Below are positions 24,723-34,162 of a DNA stretch of 64,000 nt, one piece after another. Source of the DNA: an uncultured Spirochaetales bacterium (GTDB lineage: Bacteria > Spirochaetota > Spirochaetia > Sphaerochaetales > Sphaerochaetaceae); contig CALXXN010000006.1 in the NCBI GenBank assembly GCA_944392695.1, positions 1 to 64,000 of the forward strand. Reading direction: 5' to 3'. How positions within the stretch are numbered: position 1 is the first letter of the stretch; every line of letters starts with the position of its first letter. The position numbers and the translations under genes were made by a program. Under the pieces are notes generated by a model. That model had not been told where the DNA came from and ran no database searches. It saw nothing but the letters and a program-made list of their open reading frames with translations.

Positions 24723-26015
24723 ATGTATTTGGAATTCCATGACAACCCGGATGATGCGCTCTGCCAACGCCTTTTCGAACGCCGCCAGGGTGATGATGAG
24801 GGTGTCCGCTCTGCTGTGGAGGAGATCATCAGTGTGGTGAGGAAGGGTGGTGATGAGGCGCTGACTTCCTACATGAGGCGTTTCGATGGCTACGATGGTG
24901 GTTCCCTCTATGTGACACAAGAGGAGTTCGATGAGGCTGAGGCCCTGGTGCCCCAGTCCCTGAAGGATGCCATCGAACTGGCTTATGGGAACATCTGGCG
25001 CTTCCATGAAGCCCAGCGTCCTGTGCTTGAAAGGGTCGAGACGATGAATGGCGTTGAATGCTGGAGGATCGCCCGCCCACTGTCCAGTGTCGGACTCTAT
25101 GTACCTGGAGGGACGGCCCCTCTCTTCTCAACTGTCCTGATGCTTGCCATTCCAGCCAAGGTCGCAGGTTGTGGGTCGATAACCCTGTCGACCCCGGCTG
25201 GGAAGGGCAAGGTGGATCCAACTGTCCTGTACTGTGCCAGGCGCTGTGGGGTGGACAGGGTGCTCAAGGCAGGTGGGGCGCAGGCCATCGCAGCCCTGGC
25301 TTATGGGACAGGGTCTGTTCCAAAGGTCGACAAGATCTTCGGGCCTGGCAACCGTTATGTCGCCTTTGCGAAGAGCCTGGTGTCATCAGACTGCGCGATT
25401 GACATGATGGCAGGGCCGAGCGAAGTCATGGTCGTCTGTGACAAGACCTCGGATCCCGCCTTCATCGCAAGCGACCTGCTAAGCCAGGCTGAGCATGGTC
25501 CTGACAGCCAGGTCATGCTCCTGATCCTCGCCGCCGATGCCGATGAAGCGGCAGTGGTCAACGCCGCAGTCGAGGCGGAGCTTGACAAGCAGCTGGCAAA
25601 GCTTGGACGCCAGGAGTACATGTTGCCGAGCCTCTCCCATTCAGCCTCGATAGCGGTCAGGGACAGGAGGAGGCTCGTCGAACTGGTCAATGCCTATGCT
25701 CCTGAGCACCTGATCCTCTCCTTGGAGGATGCGGACAGCCTGGTGGATGGTGTCATGAGCGCTGGGAGCATCTTCCTGGGGCCTTGGTCTCCCGAGTCCG
25801 CCGGGGATTATGCCTCTGGTACGAACCACACCCTGCCGACAGCTGGCTGGGCGAGGAGCAGCGGAGGGCTCTCACTAGACAGCTTCATCAAGAAGATCAC
25901 GGTCCAGAAGTTGTCAAAGGAAGGTCTCGAAGGGCTTGGGCCTGCTGTCATGGCCATGGCTGCGGCCGAGGACCTGATGGCGCACCGCAATGCGGTTGAA
26001 GTGAGGTTGTCATGA
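24723..26015 (+). CDS. hisD: Histidinol dehydrogenase
   Basis: A 430-residue zinc enzyme that oxidises histidinol to histidine in two NAD-dependent steps. Motifs: RPLSSVGLYVPGGTAPLFSTVLM, GGAQAIAALAYGT, KIFGPGN, DMMAGPSE, DLLSQAEHGPDSQ (catalytic/zinc Gln-His) and GSIFLGPWSPES near the zinc His-containing GTNHTLPT. The ATG at 24723 has AGGAGG 8 nt upstream; a GTG at 24714 overlaps that site and is unlikely. It starts 12 nt after hisG. Confidence 0.95.
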   Translation: MYLEFHDNPDDALCQRLFERRQGDDEGVRSAVEEIISVVRKGGDEALTSYMRRFDGYDGGSLYVTQEEFDEAEALVPQSLKDAIELAYGNIWRFHEAQRPVLERVETMNGVECWRIARPLSSVGLYVPGGTAPLFSTVLMLAIPAKVAGCGSITLSTPAGKGKVDPTVLYCARRCGVDRVLKAGGAQAIAALAYGTGSVPKVDKIFGPGNRYVAFAKSLVSSDCAIDMMAGPSEVMVVCDKTSDPAFIASDLLSQAEHGPDSQVMLLILAADADEAAVVNAAVEAELDKQLAKLGRQEYMLPSLSHSASIAVRDRRRLVELVNAYAPEHLILSLEDADSLVDGVMSAGSIFLGPWSPESAGDYASGTNHTLPTAGWARSSGGLSLDSFIKKITVQKLSKEGLEGLGPAVMAMAAAEDLMAHRNAVEVRLS

Positions 26016-27061
26016 GTGTCTACGAGCTGATGAGGCCGAACATACAGCGGCTTGAACCTTACAAGTGCGCCCGTGACGAGGCCGGTCCTGACATGGATGT
26101 CTATCTGGATGCGAATGAGAACTACGCGCCTGTGGCAGGGGAGGAAGGGATCAACCGCTATCCTGACTCCGCGGCTGCCAGGCTGCGTGCGGCCGCTGAG
26201 CAGGTGCTTGGCATACCTGCATCCCTCTGCACGGTCGGCAACGGTTCTGACGAGTTGATCGACATCCTGATCCGTATCTTCTGCATCCCAGGCAGGGACT
26301 CGATACTCGTCATGCCACCGACCTATGGTGAGTATTCCGTCCTCGCCTCGGTCAATGATGTGGCTGTCATCAAGTGCCCTCTCACCCGGGAGGGCGCCAT
26401 AAGCCAGGATGCCTATGACCTGGTAAGGAAGGAGCGTCCCAAGCTCAGCTTCATCTGTTCGCCGAACAATCCGACAGGACTCATTTGCGGCAAGGAGGAC
26501 ATACTCGCATTTGCCAAGGAGAACCCGGGGATCACAGTCGTCGACCAGGCTTATATAGACTTCGCCCCTGCTGGTGCCATCACTGCGGATGACGTCAGGG
26601 ACAATGAGCGCCTTGTCGTACTCAGGACGATGTCCAAGGCCTGGGCGCTGGCTGGTGCGAGGGTTGGCTTCATGATGTCTTGTGAGGAGATCAGGGCCAA
26701 GGCTTATGATGTGAAATATCCCTACAACGTGGGACTGCCTGCGATGGAGGCCGCGCTCCAGGCCCTGGCTTCTGCCGAAGCGGTCCGAGCGAGGACCTGT
26801 GAAATCATAAGGCTCAGGGAGTGGATGAGGCAGCGTATAGCGGCCATACCTGCAGTCATCGAGGTCTTGCCAAGCGATGCGAACTTCTTCCTCGTGCGTT
26901 TCGAGGACCCTGGGGCTGTGTACAGGGCATTGAAAGACAAGGGAATCGTCGTGCGCGACCGTAGCCGGGAGCTTTACTGCCAGGGCTGCCTGAGGATCAG
27001 TGTCGGCAGCCAGGAGGAGGATGAGAGGCTTGTCAGGGCCTTGGAGGAGATACTAGCGTGA
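26012..27061 (+). CDS. hisC: Histidinol-phosphate aminotransferase
   Basis: A 349-residue PLP enzyme that converts imidazole-acetol phosphate to histidinol phosphate using glutamate. Visible: N-E-N-Y at the substrate entry, NGSDELID, SPNNPTGLI, DQAYIDFA and the PLP lysine region RTMSKAWALAGARVGF. It starts by ATGA overlap with hisD and ends in a GTGA overlap with hisB. Confidence 0.94.
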   Translation: MSVYELMRPNIQRLEPYKCARDEAGPDMDVYLDANENYAPVAGEEGINRYPDSAAARLRAAAEQVLGIPASLCTVGNGSDELIDILIRIFCIPGRDSILVMPPTYGEYSVLASVNDVAVIKCPLTREGAISQDAYDLVRKERPKLSFICSPNNPTGLICGKEDILAFAKENPGITVVDQAYIDFAPAGAITADDVRDNERLVVLRTMSKAWALAGARVGFMMSCEEIRAKAYDVKYPYNVGLPAMEAALQALASAEAVRARTCEIIRLREWMRQRIAAIPAVIEVLPSDANFFLVRFEDPGAVYRALKDKGIVVRDRSRELYCQGCLRISVGSQEEDERLVRALEEILA

Positions 27062-28176
27062 GGGCATTGTTCATTGACCGTGATGGTGTGATCGTGGAGG
27101 AGCGCCAGGTCGACTCCCTTGAGGTGATGCACTTCATCCCCCATGTCATGGAAGCCCTGCGCCAGATAAGGCGGATGACGGACTTCGAGCTTGTCATGGT
27201 GTCGAACCAGGATGGTGTCGGGACCCCCTCGTTCCCTCTTGCCTCTTACGAGCTTGTACAAGAGCGGATCCTCGAGGTCCTTCGGGGTGAGGATGTCGCT
27301 TTTGATGACATCAATGTAGACTTCTCACTGCCGGAGGACAAGTGCCCTGGGCGCAAGCCAGGTACGGCGATGCTCTCCTCTTATATGGACGGGGGATATG
27401 AACTGGACAAGAGTTTCGTCATAGGTGACCGCCTCACTGACATGGCCCTCGCCAAGGCCCTGGGGGCCAGGGGGATCTGGTTCCATGCCCCTGATGGTGG
27501 CCCTGTGCCTGATGACCTTGCCCCTGTCATCTCTTATGAATCGGATGACTGGCTTGCCATCGCACACTTCCTCTGTGGTGACGAGGTCCATGTCCATAGG
27601 ACCGCCAGGATCACACGTAAGACGAAGGAGACCGACATATCACTCGCCCTAGACATCGATGGAAGCGGAAAAGGGCGGATCCGTACAGGTATTGGATTCT
27701 TCGACCACATGCTGGAACAGGTCGTCAAGCATGGACGCCTTGATGTCGAGGCCACATGCGAAGGGGACCTCGAGGTTGATGAGCACCACAGTGTCGAGGA
27801 CCTGGCGCTTGTGCTTGGCGAGGCGTTCAAGACAGCCCTCGGTGATAAGAAAGGCATCGAGCGCTATGGTTATGAGATCTTGTGCATGGACGAGGTCCAT
27901 GCCTCGGTCGCAATCGACTTCTCCGGACGCCCCTGCCTTTCCTGGGATGTGGACTTCTGCCGTGAGTATGTCGGCTCCTTCCCGACAGAGATGGTGCGCC
28001 ATTTCTTCAAGTCCTTTTCAGACAGTGCGGCCTGCAACCTGCACATGGAAGTGAGTGCTGGCAACTGCCACCACCAGGTCGAGGCCCTTTTCAAGGCCTT
28101 CGCCCGGGCCGTACGCCGTGCGGTCAGGAGGATTCCAGGCTCTGATGAGCCGGCTTCCACGAAGGGGGTGCTGTGA
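27058..28176 (+). CDS. hisB: Bifunctional histidinol-phosphatase / imidazoleglycerol-phosphate dehydratase
   Basis: A 372-residue fusion. Residues 1-165 are a HAD phosphatase (FIDRDGVIVEE with DxDG, VMVSNQDG, then VIGDRLTDMALA) that hydrolyses histidinol phosphate. Residues 185-372 are the Mn-dependent dehydratase with GIGFFDHMLEQ, DEHHSVEDLALVLGEA and NCHHQVEALFKAFARA. The fused form is typical of E. coli and relatives, Campylobacter and Bacteroidetes. Start is GTG, overlapping the hisC stop. Confidence 0.94.
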   Translation: MRALFIDRDGVIVEERQVDSLEVMHFIPHVMEALRQIRRMTDFELVMVSNQDGVGTPSFPLASYELVQERILEVLRGEDVAFDDINVDFSLPEDKCPGRKPGTAMLSSYMDGGYELDKSFVIGDRLTDMALAKALGARGIWFHAPDGGPVPDDLAPVISYESDDWLAIAHFLCGDEVHVHRTARITRKTKETDISLALDIDGSGKGRIRTGIGFFDHMLEQVVKHGRLDVEATCEGDLEVDEHHSVEDLALVLGEAFKTALGDKKGIERYGYEILCMDEVHASVAIDFSGRPCLSWDVDFCREYVGSFPTEMVRHFFKSFSDSAACNLHMEVSAGNCHHQVEALFKAFARAVRRAVRRIPGSDEPASTKGVL

Positions 28177-28769
28177 TGACTGTGCTGATTGATTACGATG
28201 CTGGCAATGTCTTCTCCGTCACCGCGGCGCTTGAAAGGCTGGGCGAGGAGGTCGTGCTCACAGACGATCCTTCCACGATACTATCCGCAGACCATGTGGT
28301 CTTTCCTGGAGTGGGGCATGCAGCTGCTGCGATGGAGAAGCTTGAGGAACGTGGGCTTGTCGATGTCTTGTGCGCGGTCAAGGCGCCCTTCCTGGGGATC
28401 TGCCTAGGCGGCCAGCTGATGCTTTCTTCAAGTGATGAAGGCCCTGTGCGCTGTCTTGGCCTCGTGCCAGGGCGGGTCATGCGCTTCGACAAGGGCCAGG
28501 TGCACAGGATCCCCCAGATCGGTTGGAACCAGGTCCATTACAAGGACAGCCCGCTCTTCGAGGGGATCCGGCAGGATGACTGGTTCTTCTTCGACCATTC
28601 CTATTACATGGATCCTGATGAGGGAAGCAGCCTTGCGGTGAGCCAGGCTGACGCGTTCACTTACTCATCTGCAATCGTGATGGACAACTTCTTCGGAGTC
28701 CAGTTCCATCCAGAGAAGAGTGGCAGGGCAGGTGCCAGGCTGCTCGCCAACTTCCTGGAGGTGCGTTGA
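28176..28769 (+). CDS. hisH: Imidazole glycerol phosphate synthase, glutaminase subunit
   Basis: A 197-residue class I glutamine amidotransferase subunit that delivers ammonia to HisF. The nucleophile Cys is in FLGICLGGQLML, and the catalytic His and Glu in GVQFHPEKSG. Starts in a TGATG overlap with hisB; GAAGGGGG lies upstream. It works as a heterodimer with the hisF product downstream. Confidence 0.94.
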   Translation: MTVLIDYDAGNVFSVTAALERLGEEVVLTDDPSTILSADHVVFPGVGHAAAAMEKLEERGLVDVLCAVKAPFLGICLGGQLMLSSSDEGPVRCLGLVPGRVMRFDKGQVHRIPQIGWNQVHYKDSPLFEGIRQDDWFFFDHSYYMDPDEGSSLAVSQADAFTYSSAIVMDNFFGVQFHPEKSGRAGARLLANFLEVR

Positions 28770-29497
28770 TGTTCATCTCTCCTGCAATCGACCTGATCGA
28801 GGGACGCCCTGTGAGGTTGAGCCAGGGGGATTACTCCAGGCTCACCCATTACGGTGATGACCCACTCGCACAAGCCAGGCTCTTCGAGGATGCAGGGCTG
28901 TCGCACCTGCACCTGGTCGACCTCGAAGGTGCGAAGGCCAAGGCACCTAGGAACCTACATGTCCTTGAGGAGGTCGCCAAGGGGACAGGACTCATCATCG
29001 ACTATGGTGGTGGCATGTACACGACACAGGCGGTGGCCGCCGCCTTTGATGCAGGGGCTTCTTATGTCACCTGTGGTTCCATCGCGGTCAAGGACAGGGA
29101 GCTTGCGCTTTCCTGGATGGAGCGCTGGCCTGGCCGGATCATACTGGGTGCCGATTCAATCAATGGACGTATAGCGACAGCGGCCTGGAGCGAGGACAGT
29201 GGCTTGGATGTCGTAGGCTTCATCAAGTCATACGAGGGCCTTGGCATACCCTGGTGCATAGCAACCGATGTGTCCAAGGACGGCATGCTCTCTGGTCCTG
29301 GCCTTGATTTGTACAGGAGCATGCTCTCATCGACATCGATCCCATTGATCGCCTCAGGTGGGATATCGACGCTTGACGACCTCAAGACGCTTGCCTCCAT
29401 GGGCTGTGCCGGTGCCATAGTCGGCAAGGCCTATTACGAGGGCAGGATCACTCTTGATGAGTTGAAGGAGGTGGAGGCATGCTGGCAAAACGCTTGA
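28769..29497 (+). CDS. hisA: ProFAR isomerase (HisA)
   Basis: A 242-residue TIM-barrel enzyme that isomerises ProFAR to [23 protein letters not shown] carries the first catalytic Asp, and later [18 protein letters not shown] the second; phosphate loops appear as DYGGGM and [11 protein letters not shown]. It overlaps the hisH stop (TGATG) and the hisF start by 19 nt. Confidence 0.93.
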   Translation: MFISPAIDLIEGRPVRLSQGDYSRLTHYGDDPLAQARLFEDAGLSHLHLVDLEGAKAKAPRNLHVLEEVAKGTGLIIDYGGGMYTTQAVAAAFDAGASYVTCGSIAVKDRELALSWMERWPGRIILGADSINGRIATAAWSEDSGLDVVGFIKSYEGLGIPWCIATDVSKDGMLSGPGLDLYRSMLSSTSIPLIASGGISTLDDLKTLASMGCAGAIVGKAYYEGRITLDELKEVEACWQNA

Positions 29498-30246
29498 TCC
29501 CTTGCTTGGATATAAAAGATGGGAGGACGGTGAAGGGCATCAACTTCCTTTCACTCCGTGACGCAGGAGACCCTGTCGAGAACGCCCTGCGTTACCAGGA
29601 GGAGGGGGCGGATGAGCTCGTCTTCCTTGATATCAGCGCGACTGTCGAAGGGAGGACCACACTTGCAGACCTGGTGAAGCGGATCGCCAGTGTCCTCGAG
29701 ATCCCCTTCACCGTAGGTGGAGGGATCAGGACAGTCGATGATGTGCACCGCATAGTACTCAGCGGGGCTGACAAGGTCTCGATCAACAGCCAGGCGGTAC
29801 GCAATCCCCAGCTTATAACAGAGGCGGCTTCCCGCTTTGGTTCGCAGTGCATGGTCGTCGCAATCGACGTCAAGGCGGCCGGGCGGATGCCAAGTGGTTA
29901 TGAGGTCATGGTCGATGGCGGACGCACCCCGGCAGGACTTGATGCCATCGCCTGGGCAAAGGCGGTCGAAGACCATGGGGCAGGAGAGATCCTGTTGACA
30001 AGCATGGAGGCGGATGGCACCAAGGCTGGTTATGATGTAGGTATCACAAGGGAGGTGGCCAAGGCTGTCTCCATTCCTGTGATCGCATCAGGTGGGGCGG
30101 GCAAGGAAGAGGACTTCCTTGAGGTGCTTTGTGACTCCTGTGGTGCTGATGCGGCCCTCGCGGCATCTGTGTTCCACTATCATGAGCTCGCGATAGCCAG
30201 TTTGAAGGCCTATTTACAAAGCCATGGCATTACTGTTAGGTTTTAG
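29479..30246 (+). CDS. hisF: Imidazole glycerol phosphate synthase, cyclase subunit
   Basis: A 255-residue TIM-barrel partner of HisH that forms imidazole glycerol phosphate and [23 protein letters not shown] holds the first catalytic Asp; [11 protein letters not shown] and [16 protein letters not shown] (second Asp) follow. AGGAGG precedes the ATG within the end of hisA. A 23-nt gap then leads to hisIE. Confidence 0.95.
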   Translation: MLAKRLIPCLDIKDGRTVKGINFLSLRDAGDPVENALRYQEEGADELVFLDISATVEGRTTLADLVKRIASVLEIPFTVGGGIRTVDDVHRIVLSGADKVSINSQAVRNPQLITEAASRFGSQCMVVAIDVKAAGRMPSGYEVMVDGGRTPAGLDAIAWAKAVEDHGAGEILLTSMEADGTKAGYDVGITREVAKAVSIPVIASGGAGKEEDFLEVLCDSCGADAALAASVFHYHELAIASLKAYLQSHGITVRF

Positions 30247-30269
30247 TGCTATCTAGGGAAGAAGACATT

Positions 30270-30878
30270 ATGGCAATAGACTTTGCGAAGGGAGATGGCC
30301 TCGTTCCAGCCATCGTGCAGGACGCTGTCACACATCGTGTGCTGATGCTCGGCTACATGAACGAGGAGGCCTATCAACTGACACTTGACCGTGGCCTTGT
30401 CACCTTCTGGTCCCGCTCAAGAGGCAGGATCTGGACGAAGGGGGAGACAAGTGGCAACTTCCTCCAGGTGAGGGAGATCCTGACGGACTGTGACAATGAC
30501 ACCCTCCTCGTGAAGGCCATACCCTCGGGTCCTGTCTGCCATACTGGCGCCGATACATGTTTCAATGAAGACAATGAACCTGGTGAGATGACGAGCACTG
30601 AGTTCCTTGTCTACCTTGAGGATGTCATCGCCGACAGGCGCAACAATCCGACCGAGGGCAGTTATACGAACCATCTCTTCAGCCGTGGCCTGAACAAGAT
30701 CGCCCAGAAGGTTGGTGAGGAAGCGGTCGAGCTAATCATCGCAAGCAAGGATGACAACAAGGAGCTCTTCCTAGGTGAGGCGGCCGACCTCATCTACCAC
30801 TTCCTGGTCCTCCTGGCCCAGAAGGACACCAAGCTTGCCGAGGTCGTCGAGGTCCTCAAGGGACGCCATTCCCGCTGA
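30270..30878 (+). CDS. hisI: Bifunctional PRA-CH / PRA-PH (HisIE)
   Basis: A 202-residue fusion carrying out steps 2 and 3. The N-terminal cyclohydrolase shows LMLGYMNEEAYQLTL, FWSRSRGRIWTKGETSGNF and zinc-binding CHTGADTCF; the C-terminal pyrophosphatase shows QKVGEEAVELIIA and EAADLIYHFLVLL. The ATG at 30270 follows AGGGAAGAAG. The 23 nt after hisF contain TGcTATCTA, which could be a weak internal promoter. The stop overlaps the start of the pentapeptide gene. Confidence 0.94.
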   Translation: MAIDFAKGDGLVPAIVQDAVTHRVLMLGYMNEEAYQLTLDRGLVTFWSRSRGRIWTKGETSGNFLQVREILTDCDNDTLLVKAIPSGPVCHTGADTCFNEDNEPGEMTSTEFLVYLEDVIADRRNNPTEGSYTNHLFSRGLNKIAQKVGEEAVELIIASKDDNKELFLGEAADLIYHFLVLLAQKDTKLAEVVEVLKGRHSR

Positions 30879-31465
30879 TGGACAGCCTCGTCATCGAGGA
30901 TGGCCTGCTCGAGTGGGCTTCCTTCGAAGGGCTTGATGCAAGTGGCCAGCCACTCAAGTCCGTCTTGTTCAACTCCTGCACCTTCAAATCCTGTGTTTTC
31001 GCATCATCGCTCCTCGATGATGCCTCTTTTTCTGATTGCAGCTTCACTGATTGTGATTTCTCTGGTGCGTCATTGCATGGTGTCCACTTGAGTGGGTGCT
31101 CATTCCAAGCCTGCGCTTTCCGCTACAGCCTTTTCACTGGATCGAGGGTGAGGTCATCTTCCTTCCTGCAGTGCATGATGCGTGGTGTCTCATTCAATGA
31201 CAGCCGGATCGCAAAGACAGTCTTCAAGGACTGCATGCTCGAGGATGCGGACTTCTCCTTTCTCAAGACAGACAAGCTCTCCATACAGGACTCGGTCTTG
31301 TCCTCTGCTGATTTCTCATCGACAGCTCTTGCCGCTGTCGACCTTTCAGGCAGCCATATCGATGGAATCAGGGTGGGGGAGGATCTCCGTGAGCTCCGTG
31401 GTGCCAGGTTGGATGTAGGCCAGCTGATCGAGCTGGCCCCGGTCCTTGGCATCGTCATACGCTAG
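30878..31465 (+). CDS. Pentapeptide-repeat protein (Qnr/MfpA-like architecture)
   Basis: A 195-residue protein built from tandem five-residue units with a central F or L (e.g. F-K-S-C-V, F-S-D-C-S, F-T-D-C-D, F-S-G-A-S, L-H-G-V-H), expected to form a right-handed beta-helix. The C-terminus (L-R-G-A-R-L-D-V-G-Q-L-I-E-L-A-P-V-L-G-I-V-I) resembles the end of Qnr-type proteins, which mimic DNA and protect gyrase. Cysteine is unusually frequent in the repeats. It starts on the hisIE stop (TGATG), so it is made with the histidine enzymes; the reason is unknown. It overlaps the convergent radC end by 11 nt. Confidence 0.82.
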   Translation: MDSLVIEDGLLEWASFEGLDASGQPLKSVLFNSCTFKSCVFASSLLDDASFSDCSFTDCDFSGASLHGVHLSGCSFQACAFRYSLFTGSRVRSSSFLQCMMRGVSFNDSRIAKTVFKDCMLEDADFSFLKTDKLSIQDSVLSSADFSSTALAAVDLSGSHIDGIRVGEDLRELRGARLDVGQLIELAPVLGIVIR

Positions 31466-32174
31466 CACCCCGCCCATCAGGCATGGTCCCATGCTCCATG
31501 AATGAGTAGTAGCCTGCTGTAGTGAAGATGATATGGTCGAGCACACGGATGCCCAGCAGGTTGCCAGACCTGACAAGGCGTTCGGTGACCGCGATGTCAT
31601 CACCAGATGGCGAGAGCTGCCCAGAAGGATGGTTGTGGGCGAGGGCCACCGCGGTCGCCCTCCTTGCAATCGGGTCTGAGAAGACTTCGCGTGGGTGCAC
31701 GAGTGTCTTGTTGACCAGGCCTACAGTGGAGACAAAGGTGTTGAGGACCTCGTGCGCCCCGTTGAGGACGAGGACTATGAACTGTTCCTGGTCACGCGTC
31801 GCATAGTGCCTGACCTCCCTGAAGATATCCCCAGGACTTGTTATGTAGGCGGATCCTGCAAGCCGCTGCCTGCGCCGTCCCAGCTCTATCGCGGCGAGTA
31901 TGGTTGAAGCCTTGGCCTTGCCCATGCCCCGTATCGTGCACAGTGCCTGGAAACCAGGATCCTCGCTTGAGTCCAGGAGGCCAAGCAGTTCATTGGCGAT
32001 TTCCACGGCGCTCCTGTCCGCAGAACCGGACGAGATGAGCAGGGTGACGAGTTCGAGGTCGCTGAGCGAACCTATCCCCTTCTGTTCCACTTTCTCCCGT
32101 GGCCGTCGTTCAAGACCTGTCCGGTCCTCAGCGACGACACTCATCCATTCGATGTTGTTCCTTTCGTACGTCAT
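31455..32174 (-). CDS. radC: RadC-family JAB/MPN-domain protein
   Basis: A 239-residue protein with a helix-hairpin-helix region (C-T-I-R-G-M-G-K-A-K-A-S) and a C-terminal JAMM-type domain: LVHPREVF with Glu, then VALAHNHPSGQLSPSGDD with the metal-binding His-x-His and Asp. Despite its name, a role in DNA repair is doubtful for the family. I chose the ATG at 32174 before M-T-Y-E-R-N; the frame is open further up, and M-S-V-V-A-E-D at 32144 is another possible start. Confidence 0.88.
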   Translation of the reverse strand: MTYERNNIEWMSVVAEDRTGLERRPREKVEQKGIGSLSDLELVTLLISSGSADRSAVEIANELLGLLDSSEDPGFQALCTIRGMGKAKASTILAAIELGRRRQRLAGSAYITSPGDIFREVRHYATRDQEQFIVLVLNGAHEVLNTFVSTVGLVNKTLVHPREVFSDPIARRATAVALAHNHPSGQLSPSGDDIAVTERLVRSGNLLGIRVLDHIIFTTAGYYSFMEHGTMPDGRGASV

Positions 32175-32294
32175 ACCTTTGGATATGCCGGAATGTCCTG
32201 TATCGTACCAAAAACCATCCAATGATGCCTGGAGACGGGAAAACGGCGATGGAAAACCCACCGCCGTTTGTGACCTATTGTGCGTACCGGTTGT

Positions 32295-32954
32295 TCAGGA
32301 TGCGCTCGTGCTTCCAAGCCTCGATCTTCCTACGAGGAAGGTCAAAGTGCTGACCAAGGCTGAGATGAGGCTGATCAGCACTGCGATGAGGATGTTCCTT
32401 CCACCCCAGCCATAGAGGGAGCCTGCCATCAGGCCTCCTATCGCATTGAAGGCGATGAGTCCTGTCACGATCAACACAGGCACCTTGACCACGAGACGTT
32501 CGAAAAGCAGGTTGAGCGAGCCAAGCGCCTGACCTGCGAGGTAGGTCGCAAGCCCCCCGAAGAAGGCACACAGCACGCTGTCGACCATGGCCCATGCGGT
32601 ACCGCTTATGATGGTGTAGGGCAGGGAGATGATGGCCATCAGCACAGAAGCAAGTGCGCTCAAGGCCAGGATCATCAACCAGTCACGCCTCAAGGCCCTG
32701 CTCCTGGTGAAGCCGCACATGATACGGAAGCGGACTTCCTGCCAACTGGTGATGCCAAGCACGAGCACGCAGACAAGGTAGGCGAAGAGTCCAATCCCCG
32801 TTGCTGCGACAGAGGCGGATCCCAGCATCCTGACAGGCCATCTGTGGAATCCAATACCAGGCATGCTGAATATGGCAGTAGCGGCTATGGCTACGGTTAC
32901 AGCGGTCAACATGGCAAAGGCCATGCTCTTGAAATCGTTCAACTTTGCTTTCAT
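32295..32954 (-). CDS. Predicted ABC transporter membrane subunit
   Basis: A 219-residue integral membrane protein with about six hydrophobic helices and no motif I recognise. A small polar loop (F-T-R-S-R-A-L-R-R-D-W) follows the third helix, as in ABC-2-like permeases of the YtrC/D type. It overlaps the ATPase stop by 4 nt, so it is very probably its membrane partner. Substrate unknown; relatives in GntR-controlled units respond to cell-wall antibiotics, which is only a suggestion here. Confidence 0.6.
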   Translation of the reverse strand: MKAKLNDFKSMAFAMLTAVTVAIAATAIFSMPGIGFHRWPVRMLGSASVAATGIGLFAYLVCVLVLGITSWQEVRFRIMCGFTRSRALRRDWLMILALSALASVLMAIISLPYTIISGTAWAMVDSVLCAFFGGLATYLAGQALGSLNLLFERLVVKVPVLIVTGLIAFNAIGGLMAGSLYGWGGRNILIAVLISLISALVSTLTFLVGRSRLGSTSAS

Positions 32955-33790
32955 CTCCCACCTCCACGTGTCATCTCGACGAAGAGCCGTTGCAGGTCGG
33001 CCTTCTCAAAGGAGGCCGTACCCTGGTCTTCCACGTAACCAAGGATGCACATCGTCTCAAGTCCAAGTTCCTGACCACGGGCAAGCACGCTGAAATCCCC
33101 TTTGACCGCGTCGATTTCCGCTTTCTTACCTCTCACAAGCCAGGCCTGGTCCTGGATTTCCTCGCTTGAACCTTCAAGGATGATACGTCCATGGTCGAGG
33201 AAGTGCACAAAGGAGACCAGTGATGCCGCTTCGTCGATGATATGGCTGCTGATGACCACGGCAGTGGCCGGGCCTGATGCCTCGATCATACGCTTGTAGA
33301 GCCAGTCCCGGTTGACCGCATCCACACCAAGCACAGGTTCATCGAGGAAGATGAAGGCCGCTCCGCTTCCAAGCGCCATTATGTCCTTCATGAGGGTCCG
33401 TTCCCCAGTCGATAGCTTTTCCCATTTGCGCCTCAGGTCTATCGAGCAGTCCTTGGCATCATCCCGGAGCTTCTCCTCGTCGACACCACGCCAGGCGGCG
33501 AAGGATGCGATTATCGACTCCACCCTGGTGGAGGAGGGCAGGAGGTTGTCATCATTGGAAATCGCCAGCAGGCTGCAATCGTGTAGCTTCGCGATGTCTT
33601 CTCCTGCCACAGTGACGGAACCTGCATCGAAACCAGTGAGACCTGTGATGCAACGCAGCAGTGTTGATTTACCGGCTCCATTGCGCCCGAACAAGCCATA
33701 TATGTTGCCAGTTGAATAGTTGAGGTTGATGCCATCAAGCACCCTCCTCCCTTGGTAGCCCTTCACCAAGCCCTTGACTTCAATGAGCAT
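32951..33790 (-). CDS. ABC transporter ATP-binding protein (YtrB-like)
   Basis: A 279-residue ATPase. Walker A GRNGAGKSTLL, a degenerate signature L-S-T-G-E-R-T, Walker B AFIFLDEPVLGVD and switch His in VVISSHIIDEA. The Q-loop region reads A-I-S-N-D-D, without a clear Gln. The ~60 residues after the H-loop form a C-terminal extension. It lies between a GntR/YtrA-type regulator (11-nt overlap) and a membrane protein, the layout of the ytr operon of Bacillus. Confidence 0.88.
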   Translation of the reverse strand: MLIEVKGLVKGYQGRRVLDGINLNYSTGNIYGLFGRNGAGKSTLLRCITGLTGFDAGSVTVAGEDIAKLHDCSLLAISNDDNLLPSSTRVESIIASFAAWRGVDEEKLRDDAKDCSIDLRRKWEKLSTGERTLMKDIMALGSGAAFIFLDEPVLGVDAVNRDWLYKRMIEASGPATAVVISSHIIDEAASLVSFVHFLDHGRIILEGSSEEIQDQAWLVRGKKAEIDAVKGDFSVLARGQELGLETMCILGYVEDQGTASFEKADLQRLFVEMTRGGGR

Positions 33791-34151
33791 CGAACTCCTC
33801 CTTGACGAGGTCTACGACTTCGTCACATGTGAGGCCGAGGGCATCGGCCTCCTTCTTCAGTGGTCTGATGTAATCATCATGGAAGGCCGCCTTGCGGCTC
33901 TCCCTGATACTCTCCACGGCACCTTGGGCGACGAACATGCCAAGGCCTCGCCGCTTCTCGACCCAGCCGCGTTCGACAAGGATGTTCACACCCTTGAGCA
34001 CTGTGGCAGGGTTGAGGTGTCCGCTCTGGCTGATCTCGCTCGTCGATGGGACCTGGCTGCCTTCTGGGTAGCGTCCGCAGAAGATGTCATCCTCGAGTAC
34101 TTTCGCGACCTGCATGAAGAGCGGGGTGCTTGAATCGAAATGGTATTGCAA
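33780..34151 (-). CDS. GntR-family regulator, YtrA subfamily
   Basis: About 123 residues: a winged-helix domain (F-M-Q-V-A-K-V-L-E-D-D-I-x-x-G-R-Y-P-E-G-S-Q-V-P-S-T-S-E-I) followed by the short helical tail of the YtrA group, which represses a downstream ABC operon. The reading frame runs from a GTG at 34157, but that codon overlaps the Shine-Dalgarno AAGGAGG; the TTG at 34151 is spaced 5 nt from it and is the better start. The operator and promoter lie immediately upstream, so autoregulation is likely. Confidence 0.85.
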   Translation of the reverse strand: MQYHFDSSTPLFMQVAKVLEDDIFCGRYPEGSQVPSTSEISQSGHLNPATVLKGVNILVERGWVEKRRGLGMFVAQGAVESIRESRKAAFHDDYIRPLKKEADALGLTCDEVVDLVKEEFDAH

Positions 34152-34162
34152 GCGCACCTCCT

